Shown here: piece by piece, positions 23,155-32,598 of the stretch
Numbering within the stretch: the first letter of the stretch is position 1
How the letters are laid out: every line of letters begins with the position of its first letter
Assembly (NCBI GenBank): GCA_016649715.1
Contig: JAENXC010000012.1
Span: 39,711 to 103,710 of the forward strand
Origin: Flavobacteriaceae bacterium
GTDB taxonomy: Bacteria; Bacteroidota; Bacteroidia; Flavobacteriales; Flavobacteriaceae
DNA length: 64,000 bases
Direction: 5' to 3'
Notes under the pieces: generated by a model
What the model was told of the DNA's origin: nothing
Seen by the model: the letters and a program-made list of their open reading frames with translations, nothing else
Database searches by the model: none
Translations under genes and position numbers: made by a program

Positions 23155-25296
23155 CTAAATATCCTGTGTCATTCCCGTTGCCAAAGAATCCAAAACTTTA
23201 AATGTAGTAAGCGTTGTAAGATAAATAGATTCAAAAGGGATCGGTGCCTCGGTATTTTGTTTTAAAGATTTCAAAAACGCTTCCACTTCCTGTTTGTGGC
23301 CTTTGCCGTCCAATTTCAGTTTTATTTGTTTGTTCCCTTTGTGGAAATCGCCTTTTCTGAAATCGTGGATTCTGCCTACTTTTCCACCGGAAAAAACTTC
23401 AATCAATTCCTTCGGAAGTGATTTGTCGCCATTTCCCAGATATAAAAGATTTCCAATCGAGCCGTCGCTAAAGGAAACAGTTATTGAAATATTATCTTCC
23501 GAAGTAAGGTTTTGGTTATCGGTTTTGATGGAAGCGGCATATACTTTCACTGGTTTCGCATCTGTGAAATACTGCATCAAATCTATGAAATGGCACATTT
23601 CACCAATAATCCTTCCGCCGCCAATGTTTTTGTTTTGCGTCCAATGATCCTTTGGGATGAAGCCTGCATTTACGCGAATGTTGATTACTTTTGGCTCGCC
23701 GTTGTTTACAAATTCAGCCTTAATCTTTTCAGCAATTGGGGAAAATCTTCGGTTGAAACCGACCATCAATTTTCGGTTACTTTCCAAATAAACCTTTTTA
23801 ACTGACTCCAATTCGTCATAATTCATCGCCAAGGGTTTTTCAACGAAAACATTTTTTCCAGCTCTAAGGGCTTCCATTACATAAGGAGCGTGGCTGTTGT
23901 GCGGAGTTGCGATGAAAACAGTGTTGATTTCAGCATTGTCCAAAATATCCCGCGCTTCGGAAGAAGCATTGTTAAAACCGAATTTCTGCGCCACATTTTT
24001 TGCGGTAATTCCTTTGGTAGTTACAACTGTATCAAGTGAAGCACCTTCTTTTTTGGCATAAGGAATCAAATAGCTCTGCGCGAAACTTCCTGCACCGATA
24101 AAGCCAATATTTACGGTTGAAACCGCATTGGATTGTACCGAAACGAGTGATGTTTTTTTCGTATCGCTTTCGGGATATTTCAGTAGAATTCCGATGTGCG
24201 GTTCTTCTACTTTTCCGAGGACGATATCGTACGCTTTTTCAGCTTCGGAAATGTCAAATGTGTGAGTAATAAGATTATCAAGTTTTACGGTGCCTTGGGA
24301 AATTAGGTCCAAAAAGGTTTCCATATTGCGCTGCTCGGTGTAGCGAACGTAGGCAAAAGGATAATCGTGGCCATCTTCTTCGTAGGTATTGTCATATCTT
24401 CCAGGGCCGTACGAGCAAGACATTTTAAGTTCCAGTTCCTTTCTGTAAAAATCCGGATCGCGGGGAATATCCATTTTTACGGCACCCACTACAATCACTT
24501 TTCCTTTTTTACGACTTATAACTGCGGAAAGCTCAATAGGGTCGTTACTTGGGGCGGCAGCAGTGATAATCACGCTGTCAAAACCATGGCCTTCGGTAAA
24601 ATTGTCTATGGCTGTATTCAAATTTGAATCGCTACGGAGCAATGCACTGTCCGCGCCACTTTTAATGGCGAGGTCAATTAAATTTTTTGAAAGGTCTACC
24701 CCAAAAACGCGGCAACCGTTTGCCTTTAGCAATTGCACGGTAAGCTGGCCCAAAAGTCCAAGTCCAATGACGCAAACTTTATCGCCCAATCTGGGTTCTG
24801 CTTGACGAACGCCCTGCAAAGCAATTGCTCCCAAAGTTGTAAAGCTAGCTTCTTCAAAAGAAACATTGTCCGGAATTTTAACCACCAAGTTCTGTGGAAT
24901 AGCAACCACCTCAGCGTGCGAGGCGTAATCCTGACCCGCACAAGCAACACGATCGCCTGGCTTAAACTTACTGTTGCTGTCCATTGAAGCTGCAACAACT
25001 CCGGAAGTGCTATAACCAAGTGCCTTTAAGGAATCGAGTTTGGTTTTTACTTTATCGATGGTGGCTTTTAGGCCCTCTTTTTTTATGTTTTGAAGCACTT
25101 GCGCCACAAGATCGGGACGTTGTTTGGCTTTGCCAATAAGACTGGCTTTCCCGACTTTCACGGTTCCTCTTTCAGTTCCTGCACTTATCAGGGAAAACTT
25201 GTTTTCTACTAGCACCATATTTTCCGAAATGGAAGGGTTTGGCACTTCATCTACATATAATTCTCCAGTTTTAAAGTTTTGGATTACTTGCTTCAT
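23155..25296 (-). CDS. Bi-domain oxidoreductase: alcohol-dehydrogenase-like domain fused to Gfo/Idh/MocA domain
   Basis: This 713-residue protein joins two dehydrogenase modules. Residues about 1-370 form a medium-chain (zinc-type) dehydrogenase with GDRVACAGQDYASHAEVV and the Rossmann motif VIGLGLLGQLTVQLL. Residues about 390-713 form a Gfo/Idh/MocA domain with NIGFIGAGSFAQSYLIPYA, NVFVEKPLAMNYDELE and VGFNRRFSP. Such fusions occur in surface-glycan loci and may oxidise then reduce a nucleotide sugar, but no substrate is established. The usual structural zinc cysteine cluster is not apparent. A second Gfo/Idh gene lies upstream by 80 bases. ATG at 25296 with a TAnnTTTG element 18 bases before it. 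Confidence 0.8.
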   Translation of the reverse strand: MKQVIQNFKTGELYVDEVPNPSISENMVLVENKFSLISAGTERGTVKVGKASLIGKAKQRPDLVAQVLQNIKKEGLKATIDKVKTKLDSLKALGYSTSGVVAASMDSNSKFKPGDRVACAGQDYASHAEVVAIPQNLVVKIPDNVSFEEASFTTLGAIALQGVRQAEPRLGDKVCVIGLGLLGQLTVQLLKANGCRVFGVDLSKNLIDLAIKSGADSALLRSDSNLNTAIDNFTEGHGFDSVIITAAAPSNDPIELSAVISRKKGKVIVVGAVKMDIPRDPDFYRKELELKMSCSYGPGRYDNTYEEDGHDYPFAYVRYTEQRNMETFLDLISQGTVKLDNLITHTFDISEAEKAYDIVLGKVEEPHIGILLKYPESDTKKTSLVSVQSNAVSTVNIGFIGAGSFAQSYLIPYAKKEGASLDTVVTTKGITAKNVAQKFGFNNASSEARDILDNAEINTVFIATPHNSHAPYVMEALRAGKNVFVEKPLAMNYDELESVKKVYLESNRKLMVGFNRRFSPIAEKIKAEFVNNGEPKVINIRVNAGFIPKDHWTQNKNIGGGRIIGEMCHFIDLMQYFTDAKPVKVYAASIKTDNQNLTSEDNISITVSFSDGSIGNLLYLGNGDKSLPKELIEVFSGGKVGRIHDFRKGDFHKGNKQIKLKLDGKGHKQEVEAFLKSLKQNTEAPIPFESIYLTTLTTFKVLDSLATGMTQDI

Positions 25297-25313
25297 TATC
25301 GTGAATTTTGGTG

Positions 25314-25321
25314 CAAAAGTA
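25314..25321 (-). promoter_or_regulatory. TAnnTTTG promoter element for the bi-domain oxidoreductase
   Basis: TACTTTTG on the minus strand, 18 bases ahead of the ATG at 25296, in an 80-base gap. Confidence 0.5.
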
Positions 25322-25375
25322 GGTTTTTTTGAAACGAGGGGAAGGTTTGATTATAAAAAACCGTTTCTTAAAGTA

Positions 25376-26794
25376 TCATTTGGAGTGAAAATCCTTTGAT
25401 TTATCATAGAGATTCAAATTCCTGATTCCTTCTTTATACATTTGAGAAACATAGAAAGTGGTCAATGCAGATTTCAGCAAATCTTCCTTTGTGTATTTTA
25501 CTTCAGCTTTATCGTGATACGCTTTCACCAAATGCTTATACATTGCATCATGGCCTTTGTTCCTAATTGATTTGTTGATTGTGTTTTTTCTGCCGTTGTT
25601 TGACGTCCAAGAATAACGTGTGTAATCTTGAATGTTTACTGTTTCATCTTTGGTGCGCACTTCAATATTTTCCTGCACGCCACGAAGGGAATTCCCTTTA
25701 TCTGAAACCGTAATATTTACAAGAGATCCTTCAGAAAAAAGTACTGAAACCGCCATGGTTTCGTCTTTGCTTGGGCTTGCCAACAGGTTAATTTCAACAG
25801 GATCACCGTTTATCCAAAATACCGCCAAATCTAACCAATGGGTCAAGTTACCAGTAATTCGCGTGCCTTGGTTGGGCCAGAAATACCAGTGATTCTCGGT
25901 GATTAAAATTTCCTTTACACTTATGGTTATCACTTTTTGTTGGTTGTAAAAAGTATCCTTAATTTTTTGGTTCAGGGGAATGAAACGGCGGTTGTATCCT
26001 ATTTCAAGATTTGCACCTTGATCATAAAGTGAAGTCAAGGTTTGAATATCCTCCAATGTTACACAAGGTGGCTTTTCTACAAAAATGAAGGCGGAAGGAT
26101 TTCTTTCAAAAATTTCCCTTGCAATGCGAGTATGGTCTGAATGATAAGTTGCTATGATGGCGAGTGGTTTTTTGGTCTTTTCCAAAGCTGAATAACTCTC
26201 TTCCGGCACCAAGCCAAACTGCTGATATTTATAATTTTCCTTATAATGTGTCGCTAAAGAATGGTTGTAATCCACACAAAAAGTTTTGTTTTCGGCTTTA
26301 ATGTTTGGTGCAATGAAAACGCGGGCATAATCGCCCAAACCGTATAAAAAGACTCCCTTTTCAGCATAACTTATTTCTTGGATTGCGTATTCGGAAACGG
26401 GAAGTTTTAAACTCTTTTCGGTTGTGGATTCAATGAATTGGTTGAAATTTTTATCCTCGGAAATGTTCTGAAATGTAACGGCAGAAGTGGTTTCAAAAAA
26501 TTCATTCCGCACCACAAAATGATCTGGATTTTCAGAAGTTTGAGTGCTGAAATTGACAAATAACTTTCCGTTCAATTCAACGGTTATCAGCGTTTGAAAC
26601 TTTTTCAATTGAAAAGCATCTCCTTTTGAAAGTATCTTTTTTGAAGTGCGCACCAACCCTTCCCGCTGTGCAAAAAAAACAAGTTTTCTCAATTTATCAG
26701 TTACTTCGGGGCGTTCTTTGGAGTCCACGAGCTGCTGTTCCACAGAAATCAATTTGTCGAATTGTAAATTATTGAACCTTACTATTTCTGCCAT
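25376..26794 (-). CDS. Gfo/Idh/MocA family oxidoreductase with an extra N-terminal domain
   Basis: A 472-residue protein. The Gfo/Idh/MocA part (about 145-472) shows GVFLYGLGDYARVFIAPNI, AFIFVEKPPCVTLEDIQTL with the EKP catalytic-site signature, EIGYNRRFIPL and TRITGNLTHWLDLAVFW. Residues 1-140 form a separate domain rich in beta-prone segments (LKKFQTLITVELNGKLFVNFS) that I do not recognise. The pair with the bi-domain protein suggests two consecutive redox steps on one sugar, for example oxidation and later reduction of a nucleotide hexose; this is inference. It follows the GT4 stop by 3 bases. ATG at 26794. Confidence 0.78.
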   Translation of the reverse strand: MAEIVRFNNLQFDKLISVEQQLVDSKERPEVTDKLRKLVFFAQREGLVRTSKKILSKGDAFQLKKFQTLITVELNGKLFVNFSTQTSENPDHFVVRNEFFETTSAVTFQNISEDKNFNQFIESTTEKSLKLPVSEYAIQEISYAEKGVFLYGLGDYARVFIAPNIKAENKTFCVDYNHSLATHYKENYKYQQFGLVPEESYSALEKTKKPLAIIATYHSDHTRIAREIFERNPSAFIFVEKPPCVTLEDIQTLTSLYDQGANLEIGYNRRFIPLNQKIKDTFYNQQKVITISVKEILITENHWYFWPNQGTRITGNLTHWLDLAVFWINGDPVEINLLASPSKDETMAVSVLFSEGSLVNITVSDKGNSLRGVQENIEVRTKDETVNIQDYTRYSWTSNNGRKNTINKSIRNKGHDAMYKHLVKAYHDKAEVKYTKEDLLKSALTTFYVSQMYKEGIRNLNLYDKSKDFHSK

Positions 26795-26797
26795 TAT

Positions 26798-27838
26798 CTA
26801 TTTTGATTCGTAAATTTCGCTGTATGTTTTTATATAAAACGAATTGTCATTTTTCGAGATTTCTTCCGAAGCAAATGTATGATTTATACCGTTTTCCAGC
26901 GTTCCATTAATCTTTTTGAAAAGATCATCACTGTTTCTATTTTCAAAAAGAATTGTTCCTTCCGGTCTAACGGTTACGTCCGAAGCGATAATTGGCTTTT
27001 TGAGAAACAATGCTTCCCGAACCGTCAGTGCGTCGCCGTCGCTTGCCGTTGGGCGAATTACTAAATCACTTTGCTGCATCAATCGCACAAACGAAATTGG
27101 CTTTGGGAGCAGTGAAATTTCCTTTTCGAGATTCTCGGTTTTAATTATTTCAACATATTTTTTAAACAAACCCGCTTCGTCATTACTGTCTGCAACTATA
27201 AAGATAATTTTATAATTTCGGTTTTCGCTCTTTATTTTTCGTGCCACATCCAGCAATAAATCCATTCCATAAAGGTCAATTCCTTGATGCAAATCGAGCC
27301 TAAAGGCGTTACTCACAATTAATTTTTTCTCTTTGTTTACTTCAATAGCCTTTCTAACAATTTCGGGCAATTGGGGTTCTTTCTCCAGCAATGGTGGGAC
27401 GAAAGCAGGAAGAACAATACCGCCTTTCGGTTTTAGAATTTTACAGATTTCTTCGGTTACACAGATTACTTTATTGGTAAAAGGCAAAAACAATCGATTT
27501 ATAAAAATTGCAGTTTTTGAAGGAAGATTATAAATAGTGTGATAGCTTACAATTCTTCTTTTTCCGAAGAAAAAAGCCGTCAAAATATGAAAAATCCGCA
27601 ACGCACTCACGCCACTGTGAATATGAACGATGTCTGCTTTTCCAACCAATTTTAAATAATGAAAGATATTCTTGCTGCGAATATTGAAGACTTCGCCCGT
27701 TGAATATTCCAACGGCGATTCATCCACAAAAGACACATTATACTTTTGGGTCAATAGCGTGGAAAGACGCTTTATATGTACGCTAACGCCGCCGACTGCA
27801 CTGTAGGGACCAATAAAAAGTACACTTTTTCTTTTCAA
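26798..27838 (-). CDS. Glycosyltransferase family 4
   Basis: A 346-residue GT4 enzyme. N-terminal VLFIGPYSAVGGVSVHIKRL, the segment ADIVHIHSGVSALRIFH, and the C-terminal donor-binding region SDLVIRPTASDGDALTVREALFLKKPIIASDV (about 270-300) with the family's E-x7-E type spacing. It transfers a sugar from a nucleotide donor to the lipid-linked glycan. The start is TTG at 27838, the only one that keeps the first beta strand. Sixty bases separate it from the Wzy-like gene upstream, and 3 bases from the Gfo/Idh gene downstream. Confidence 0.83.
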   Translation of the reverse strand: MKRKSVLFIGPYSAVGGVSVHIKRLSTLLTQKYNVSFVDESPLEYSTGEVFNIRSKNIFHYLKLVGKADIVHIHSGVSALRIFHILTAFFFGKRRIVSYHTIYNLPSKTAIFINRLFLPFTNKVICVTEEICKILKPKGGIVLPAFVPPLLEKEPQLPEIVRKAIEVNKEKKLIVSNAFRLDLHQGIDLYGMDLLLDVARKIKSENRNYKIIFIVADSNDEAGLFKKYVEIIKTENLEKEISLLPKPISFVRLMQQSDLVIRPTASDGDALTVREALFLKKPIIASDVTVRPEGTILFENRNSDDLFKKINGTLENGINHTFASEEISKNDNSFYIKTYSEIYESK

Positions 27839-27898
27839 GATTTTAATTAAATTTTATTTGTGATATATTATTTAAACGTTGAAGTTACGGACTTCACA

Positions 27899-29107
27899 TT
27901 AGCTTATTTTTTGGGCTTTTCCTGAAATGGAAACAACTGAAAGTATCGCTGCCGTAAACGCGAATGGCACTATTCCGCTTTGGCTTTCCAGTGTACTTTC
28001 GGTAATCATTACAACCATTTGGACGGCAATAATTGCAATGCCGAGGAAATTCTTTTCAGCGTAACATTTTTTCAAAACAAAAAATAGCATTGCCAACAAT
28101 AACATCAGACCGAGCAAACCATAAAAAAGCGCAGTTTCCAAAAACTGGTTGTGGGCATTGTACTGATAAATATAGCCCGTTTCAAAACCATTTTTCAAGT
28201 ATTGGTCGTACAATTTGGAATGCCCATCGCCTGTGCCTGCACCAAAAAATAAATTATTGTTACCAATAACCTCTATGGCCGATTTCCAATGCACCGTTCG
28301 GGTATCCACATCAGAAATGGCGATGCCTTCGGGAGTTTTGGCGTTAAAACGTTTTTGAAAATTGGGTGTAAAATAAAACAGCACTATCAACAAAACACCG
28401 CCAAAAAGCAAAAAAATAGTTTTGGGTGTTATGGATTTTCTGTTGCCATAAATCAATATCAACCCGCTCACTATCAAAGCAACGACGCTAACCCGAACGC
28501 TCAAAAGGTATAAAAACCACAGTAGGAAAACGATACACAGTCCATAAATAAGGCGTTTTTTAAAGGTTTTCCGGGAAATGAAATTCGCGAAATAAAGCAG
28601 TGCAAACAGCACATACATTGCAAAATAGGTAGTGTGGATGTTCAACAACTGCCCCAATTTGTCGTAATAAAAATAGTCGCCAAAATTGTTCAGTTTAAAA
28701 TAGCCTGCTTTCAAAAGTGCGAAACACGCTGAAACAACAACCCCATAACTAAAATATTTTAGCAAGGTCAATTTCGTTTTTTCAGTTATTTCCACTGAAA
28801 AGAAAATTAATGGGAACACTAAAAAAGGAAGCTGCATTTCAAAATTCCTGATGCCTTCTTTCAAGTTTTCTGTATAAAGGAAACCTATTAGCGAAATCCA
28901 AAACAAGGAACTGAACAACAGGAAAGGCAGAAAATTCCTTTTTAGATTATTGTATTTTTCCCGAAAAGAGCTGTAAAACAACCAACAAATCGCACAAGCA
29001 ATAATGCTTTGCGAATTGAGGCTGTATTTTGACAACGACAGGGTGATGACCACCAAAATAAGCGACCCAAAGAAAAATTGTTCCCGTATGTTTATGAATT
29101 TGCTCAC
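27899..29107 (-). CDS. O-antigen ligase / Wzy-like membrane protein (second of three)
   Basis: A 402-residue protein with about eleven membrane helices. A periplasmic loop precedes YNAHNQFLETALFYGLLGLMLL (about 315-335), the HNxxLE motif of the WaaL/Wzy ligase family; TVHWKSAIEVIGNNNLFFGAGTG lies just before it. The start is GTG at 29107, overlapping the stop of the SGNH hydrolase gene (GTGA), so the two are translationally coupled. Whether this one or the neighbours is the polymerase cannot be read from sequence. Confidence 0.8.
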   Translation of the reverse strand: MSKFINIREQFFFGSLILVVITLSLSKYSLNSQSIIACAICWLFYSSFREKYNNLKRNFLPFLLFSSLFWISLIGFLYTENLKEGIRNFEMQLPFLVFPLIFFSVEITEKTKLTLLKYFSYGVVVSACFALLKAGYFKLNNFGDYFYYDKLGQLLNIHTTYFAMYVLFALLYFANFISRKTFKKRLIYGLCIVFLLWFLYLLSVRVSVVALIVSGLILIYGNRKSITPKTIFLLFGGVLLIVLFYFTPNFQKRFNAKTPEGIAISDVDTRTVHWKSAIEVIGNNNLFFGAGTGDGHSKLYDQYLKNGFETGYIYQYNAHNQFLETALFYGLLGLMLLLAMLFFVLKKCYAEKNFLGIAIIAVQMVVMITESTLESQSGIVPFAFTAAILSVVSISGKAQKIS

Positions 29108-30042
29108 TGAATTTCTTGCGTTAAAAGTTTGTTCAGATACAAATAACCCGTTTTGTTTAAATGCACTTCGTCTTCGGATAAATAATCCTTTTTATCCTTT
29201 AAAAAAGAATTGAAATCCACAATCTGTACCTTTTTAAATTGAGCTGCGCATTGTTTCAATCGTGTGTTGAAATTATTATTGTACTCATTGTAAAATTGGT
29301 TGGTGGAAGGAGGAAGGGTTATGGCGAAAATGGTTTCTGTTTCCTTTTTATTTTGAAGCAATCGCAAAATTTCACATATATTTTCATTCAACAATTCCTT
29401 TTCCACTCCTTTGTCCTGCGCCCCAAAAAACAGAATACAATAGTCCGCAGCCGGTGTATTCGGTATTTTTTTAAGGATATCAGTTGAAGTATCAAACGTA
29501 CCGCCTTCGTAGGGATAGCCGTATGCATCGGTCTGACTTCCCACAAAGAAAAGTTTCTTTTTCTGTAGCAAGTTTTTTCGAAGTTCCCGTGCTTCGCGCC
29601 ATATTATTTGGGAATCTCCAAGTGTCAAAGTTGTTTTTCCTTTGGGTTGAATTAGCGGCAAATCTATAACTTCAAGCGTTCCTTGTTTGCTTTTTTTATT
29701 GGGAATTTGATTGATCCATTTCACACCTAAAAAAACAATTTCACTGCTGTCTGTAAGAATTTCCGAAGCCCTGAAATAACTTTCCCGATTGTTCTTTAGC
29801 AGAAAAGTATTGTTATTATTGACAGTTTCGGGAAGTCTAAAATTATTTTTGAAGGAAATATAATCGTGTGAAATTGAATCTATTGATACATTATTTACTG
29901 TTTCCAAAACGGTAACACTGTTCCAATCATAATTGAATTGCACAAAATTTACGTTTGCTTTCCCTATAAAATCAAAGGTGAGATAACCCAAAAGCACGCC
30001 CCAAATAATAACAATGGCAATATTTGGAGGCATTTTGTTCAT
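29104..30042 (-). CDS. Membrane-anchored SGNH/GDSL-type hydrolase
   Basis: A 312-residue protein with one N-terminal membrane helix (about 8-27) and an extracytoplasmic SGNH fold. The nucleophile motif is TLGDSQIIWRE (G142-D143-S144), a middle block is FVGSQTDAYGYPYEGG, and the catalytic D-x-x-H pair is D291-E-V-H294 in EDEVHLNKTGYLYLN. SGNH proteins in glycan loci usually remove or move acetyl groups. It lies between two Wzy-like genes and is coupled to the next gene by a 4-base overlap, so modification of the same polymer is likely. It lacks the long acyltransferase-3 membrane domain. ATG at 30042. Confidence 0.72.
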   Translation of the reverse strand: MNKMPPNIAIVIIWGVLLGYLTFDFIGKANVNFVQFNYDWNSVTVLETVNNVSIDSISHDYISFKNNFRLPETVNNNNTFLLKNNRESYFRASEILTDSSEIVFLGVKWINQIPNKKSKQGTLEVIDLPLIQPKGKTTLTLGDSQIIWREARELRKNLLQKKKLFFVGSQTDAYGYPYEGGTFDTSTDILKKIPNTPAADYCILFFGAQDKGVEKELLNENICEILRLLQNKKETETIFAITLPPSTNQFYNEYNNNFNTRLKQCAAQFKKVQIVDFNSFLKDKKDYLSEDEVHLNKTGYLYLNKLLTQEIQ

Positions 30043-30047
30043 AATGA

Positions 30048-31301
30048 TTACTTGAGTTTCGGAACAACTTCTTCCTGAGGAATTTCTTCTTCTTTATAAA
30101 AATATAAAGGATATATAAAGCCCAAAGAAAATATCAAGAAAGCGATGTTATTCAACGAATATGAAAAAAGTGCATCAAAAAACAATGCAAAATAGAAAGC
30201 GAAAACCAGTTCAAATTTCTCACGTTTCCACGAAAGCGCGAAGGGAGCCATAATGACGAGCAAATAGAGCAAACCGCCAATAATACCCATTTCAACAAAT
30301 AGATGCGGAAAATAAGTATCGGTGGTTGGCAAATCGGGAAAATCAAACCAATTGAAGCGATATTCGCTATAAACTGGGGAATGGTAAGTTACCGAAGCTG
30401 GCCCTCCAAAAGAGCCCACCCCACGGCCAAAAAGATTGAAATTTGCAGTTTCCTCAAACATAACCCGGTATGATTCTGCCCGTGCGGAATCGCCTTCGGT
30501 TACATATTGCTCCACGCGCAGCACAATGCTTTCGCCCATACTCGCCAACACTTTTGGAATAGCGATTAGTGCAATAATGAACAACCCACCCACGATTTGG
30601 AAAAACTTCAACTTGTTTTTATATTGAATAAATAGCAAGACCAACAAAGTACCGATGGTTTTATAAGAAAAACTTAAAAATAGCGAAACAAGGAAAATGG
30701 AGAGCAGCAGTTTTTTCCGTTTGCCGTGGTAATATTTTCGGGCGAGGAAAAAGGCAATAAGGTTTACAAAACCGTGAAGCCCAAAAAACCCGACAATTCC
30801 AGAAGCCCTGATAATTCCGGAAGAAGCATTAAAATATCTGTTTCCGTATAAATCGGTACTGTAAAACCATTGGGTTACACCGCGAAGCCAATTTATATAA
30901 TTCACGATCTGCCAAAAATCGTTTATCAGCACAAAAATAATAAATGCCGAAAGCAGAAATCTAAAGTGCCGTCGAACGGTGTATCCGTACATTAATACCG
31001 CAAAAGGAAAAAGATAACGGAAACCTTCGGAAAGCGCTGCATTTATGCTGAATGAATGCAAAATTCCGTAAACGAAAAACGGAAGGAACAGTCCAAGAAG
31101 TATTAAAAAACTTCCGTGGAATTTCAACCCCATAAAAGCGTACATAAACATATAAAGTACCGCCACAACCTTTAAAACTGAAGAAAGTGGCGGAATAATG
31201 GGAAGCAGAATTTCAGAAATTAAAATGGTAACAAAAGGCAACAGGATGAGGATATTTGAAAAAATATCTTTTACCGGAGTTCTTAAGTTTAAGATTTTCA
31301 T
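30048..31301 (-). CDS. O-antigen polymerase (Wzy-like) membrane protein (third of three)
   Basis: A 417-residue protein with about eleven to twelve membrane helices. The large periplasmic loop (about 265-335) contains EGDSARAESYRVMFEE, FGRGVGSFGGPASVTYHS and FPDLPTTDTYFPHLFVEMG. This lay-out, with RGVGSFG and a TDxxxxxLFVExG-type segment, is that of Wzy polymerases rather than WaaL ligases. It would join repeat units in the periplasm. It lies directly downstream of the flippase gene (27 bases) and 5 bases upstream of the SGNH gene. ATG at 31301. Confidence 0.75.
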   Translation of the reverse strand: MKILNLRTPVKDIFSNILILLPFVTILISEILLPIIPPLSSVLKVVAVLYMFMYAFMGLKFHGSFLILLGLFLPFFVYGILHSFSINAALSEGFRYLFPFAVLMYGYTVRRHFRFLLSAFIIFVLINDFWQIVNYINWLRGVTQWFYSTDLYGNRYFNASSGIIRASGIVGFFGLHGFVNLIAFFLARKYYHGKRKKLLLSIFLVSLFLSFSYKTIGTLLVLLFIQYKNKLKFFQIVGGLFIIALIAIPKVLASMGESIVLRVEQYVTEGDSARAESYRVMFEETANFNLFGRGVGSFGGPASVTYHSPVYSEYRFNWFDFPDLPTTDTYFPHLFVEMGIIGGLLYLLVIMAPFALSWKREKFELVFAFYFALFFDALFSYSLNNIAFLIFSLGFIYPLYFYKEEEIPQEEVVPKLK

Positions 31302-31328
31302 ATTCTACATTCAAATTTTATAAAGGTA

Positions 31329-32591
31329 TCAAGAATGTTTTGAAACCTTATGTGCAAAATAATTCAGTACACCCAAGCTTACCAAATTTTGGAAAACATA
31401 GGCACAGGCGGCACCAATAGCGGCGTATTTTACGTCCAAATAATAAATTACTGGAACGGAAATCAAAAAGATGGTGAGCGAAGCATAGCTTATGTATTTC
31501 ATTTTTCCTAAACTGAGGAAAATGACTCCTTTCAACGCATATAGCGCCTCAATAAGCCAGCCCACGAGCATGATTCTTAAAATCAGTATCGCCCCGTCGT
31601 ATTTATCTCCAAAAACCAAGCTTACCGCCAGGGGCAAAAACAGTTGCGCCCCAATAAAAATAGCAACAGCAATTATATTGAAACGCTTTTCAAACATTCT
31701 ATATTTCTGAAAAAATAAAGTGAGATTTCCCGAAGTTTCAGACATTTTAGGGATTATGAATTGCTGCACGCTGGAAGCTACAATGTTGATGCCCTGTGTT
31801 AGAATTAATGCGAAAGCATAAAAACCGAATATTTCCCGGTCCAAAATAACATAATTCGCAATCAGAAAGCCCGATTGCAGTTTAAGCTGATCGATGACTT
31901 GTGCGGTAAAAGCGGTTTTGGAAAGGTTGATAATTTTTTGACGAATTTCTAAATGTCGTTCGCTTATGGTTTTGTCAACGAGTTCTTTCCGAAGATCATA
32001 AAGCAAGATAAGCGTTGCCAAAACGGTCGAAATAACCATTGAAAGCACATAACCGCGAATAAAAAAGAAGTAGGTAAACGAAAGGACGAATACTGCGGAG
32101 AGTAATTTCAGATAAAAAACAACGGTGCTGATTCGCTTAAACCTATCAATTGCTTGGTAATAGCGTATCAACAACATGGTTAGTACGGAGGGGACTATAA
32201 GGAAAGAATATTGCTGAAACCAATAAACAAGCTTTTCGTCTTCCGAAACAAAGCCTGAATAGGCGAGCAGATTAAAAAACACGAAAACCGCCAATGAAAA
32301 GAAGGTGGCGTATTTCAAAGAAAAAATCAAGGAAAGCCGCCGGATTGCGCTGTCTTTGTGTTCGGGAATAACTTTTAGAATCGCAAAAATAACTCCGCCA
32401 CCACCCAAAACTACGGCCATATTGGCGAAAGTCTCAATGGTTTTTATGATTCCAACATCGGTTGGCGACATGATTTTTGCCACCAACAAACTGGAGCCAA
32501 AAACGATAAACTGAACAGAATAATTGGAGATTATGAGATGGAAAAAACCTCTTTCTTTTAATTTTAATAAAAGTAGTGTGAGCCTTTCCAC
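31329..32591 (-). CDS. Polysaccharide flippase (Wzx-type, MOP superfamily)
   Basis: A 420-residue protein with about twelve membrane helices. The N-terminus (NYSVQFIVFGSSLLVAKIMSPTDVG) has the helix plus SPTDVG turn seen in RfbX/Wzx oligosaccharide flippases. It moves the lipid-linked unit to the periplasmic side for polymerisation. It follows wecC by 7 bases and precedes the Wzy-like gene, the usual Wzx/Wzy grouping. The start is GTG at 32591 (GTGGAAAGGCTC); I see no suitable ATG. Confidence 0.82.
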   Translation of the reverse strand: MERLTLLLLKLKERGFFHLIISNYSVQFIVFGSSLLVAKIMSPTDVGIIKTIETFANMAVVLGGGGVIFAILKVIPEHKDSAIRRLSLIFSLKYATFFSLAVFVFFNLLAYSGFVSEDEKLVYWFQQYSFLIVPSVLTMLLIRYYQAIDRFKRISTVVFYLKLLSAVFVLSFTYFFFIRGYVLSMVISTVLATLILLYDLRKELVDKTISERHLEIRQKIINLSKTAFTAQVIDQLKLQSGFLIANYVILDREIFGFYAFALILTQGINIVASSVQQFIIPKMSETSGNLTLFFQKYRMFEKRFNIIAVAIFIGAQLFLPLAVSLVFGDKYDGAILILRIMLVGWLIEALYALKGVIFLSLGKMKYISYASLTIFLISVPVIYYLDVKYAAIGAACAYVFQNLVSLGVLNYFAHKVSKHS

Positions 32592-32598
32592 GGTAAGA

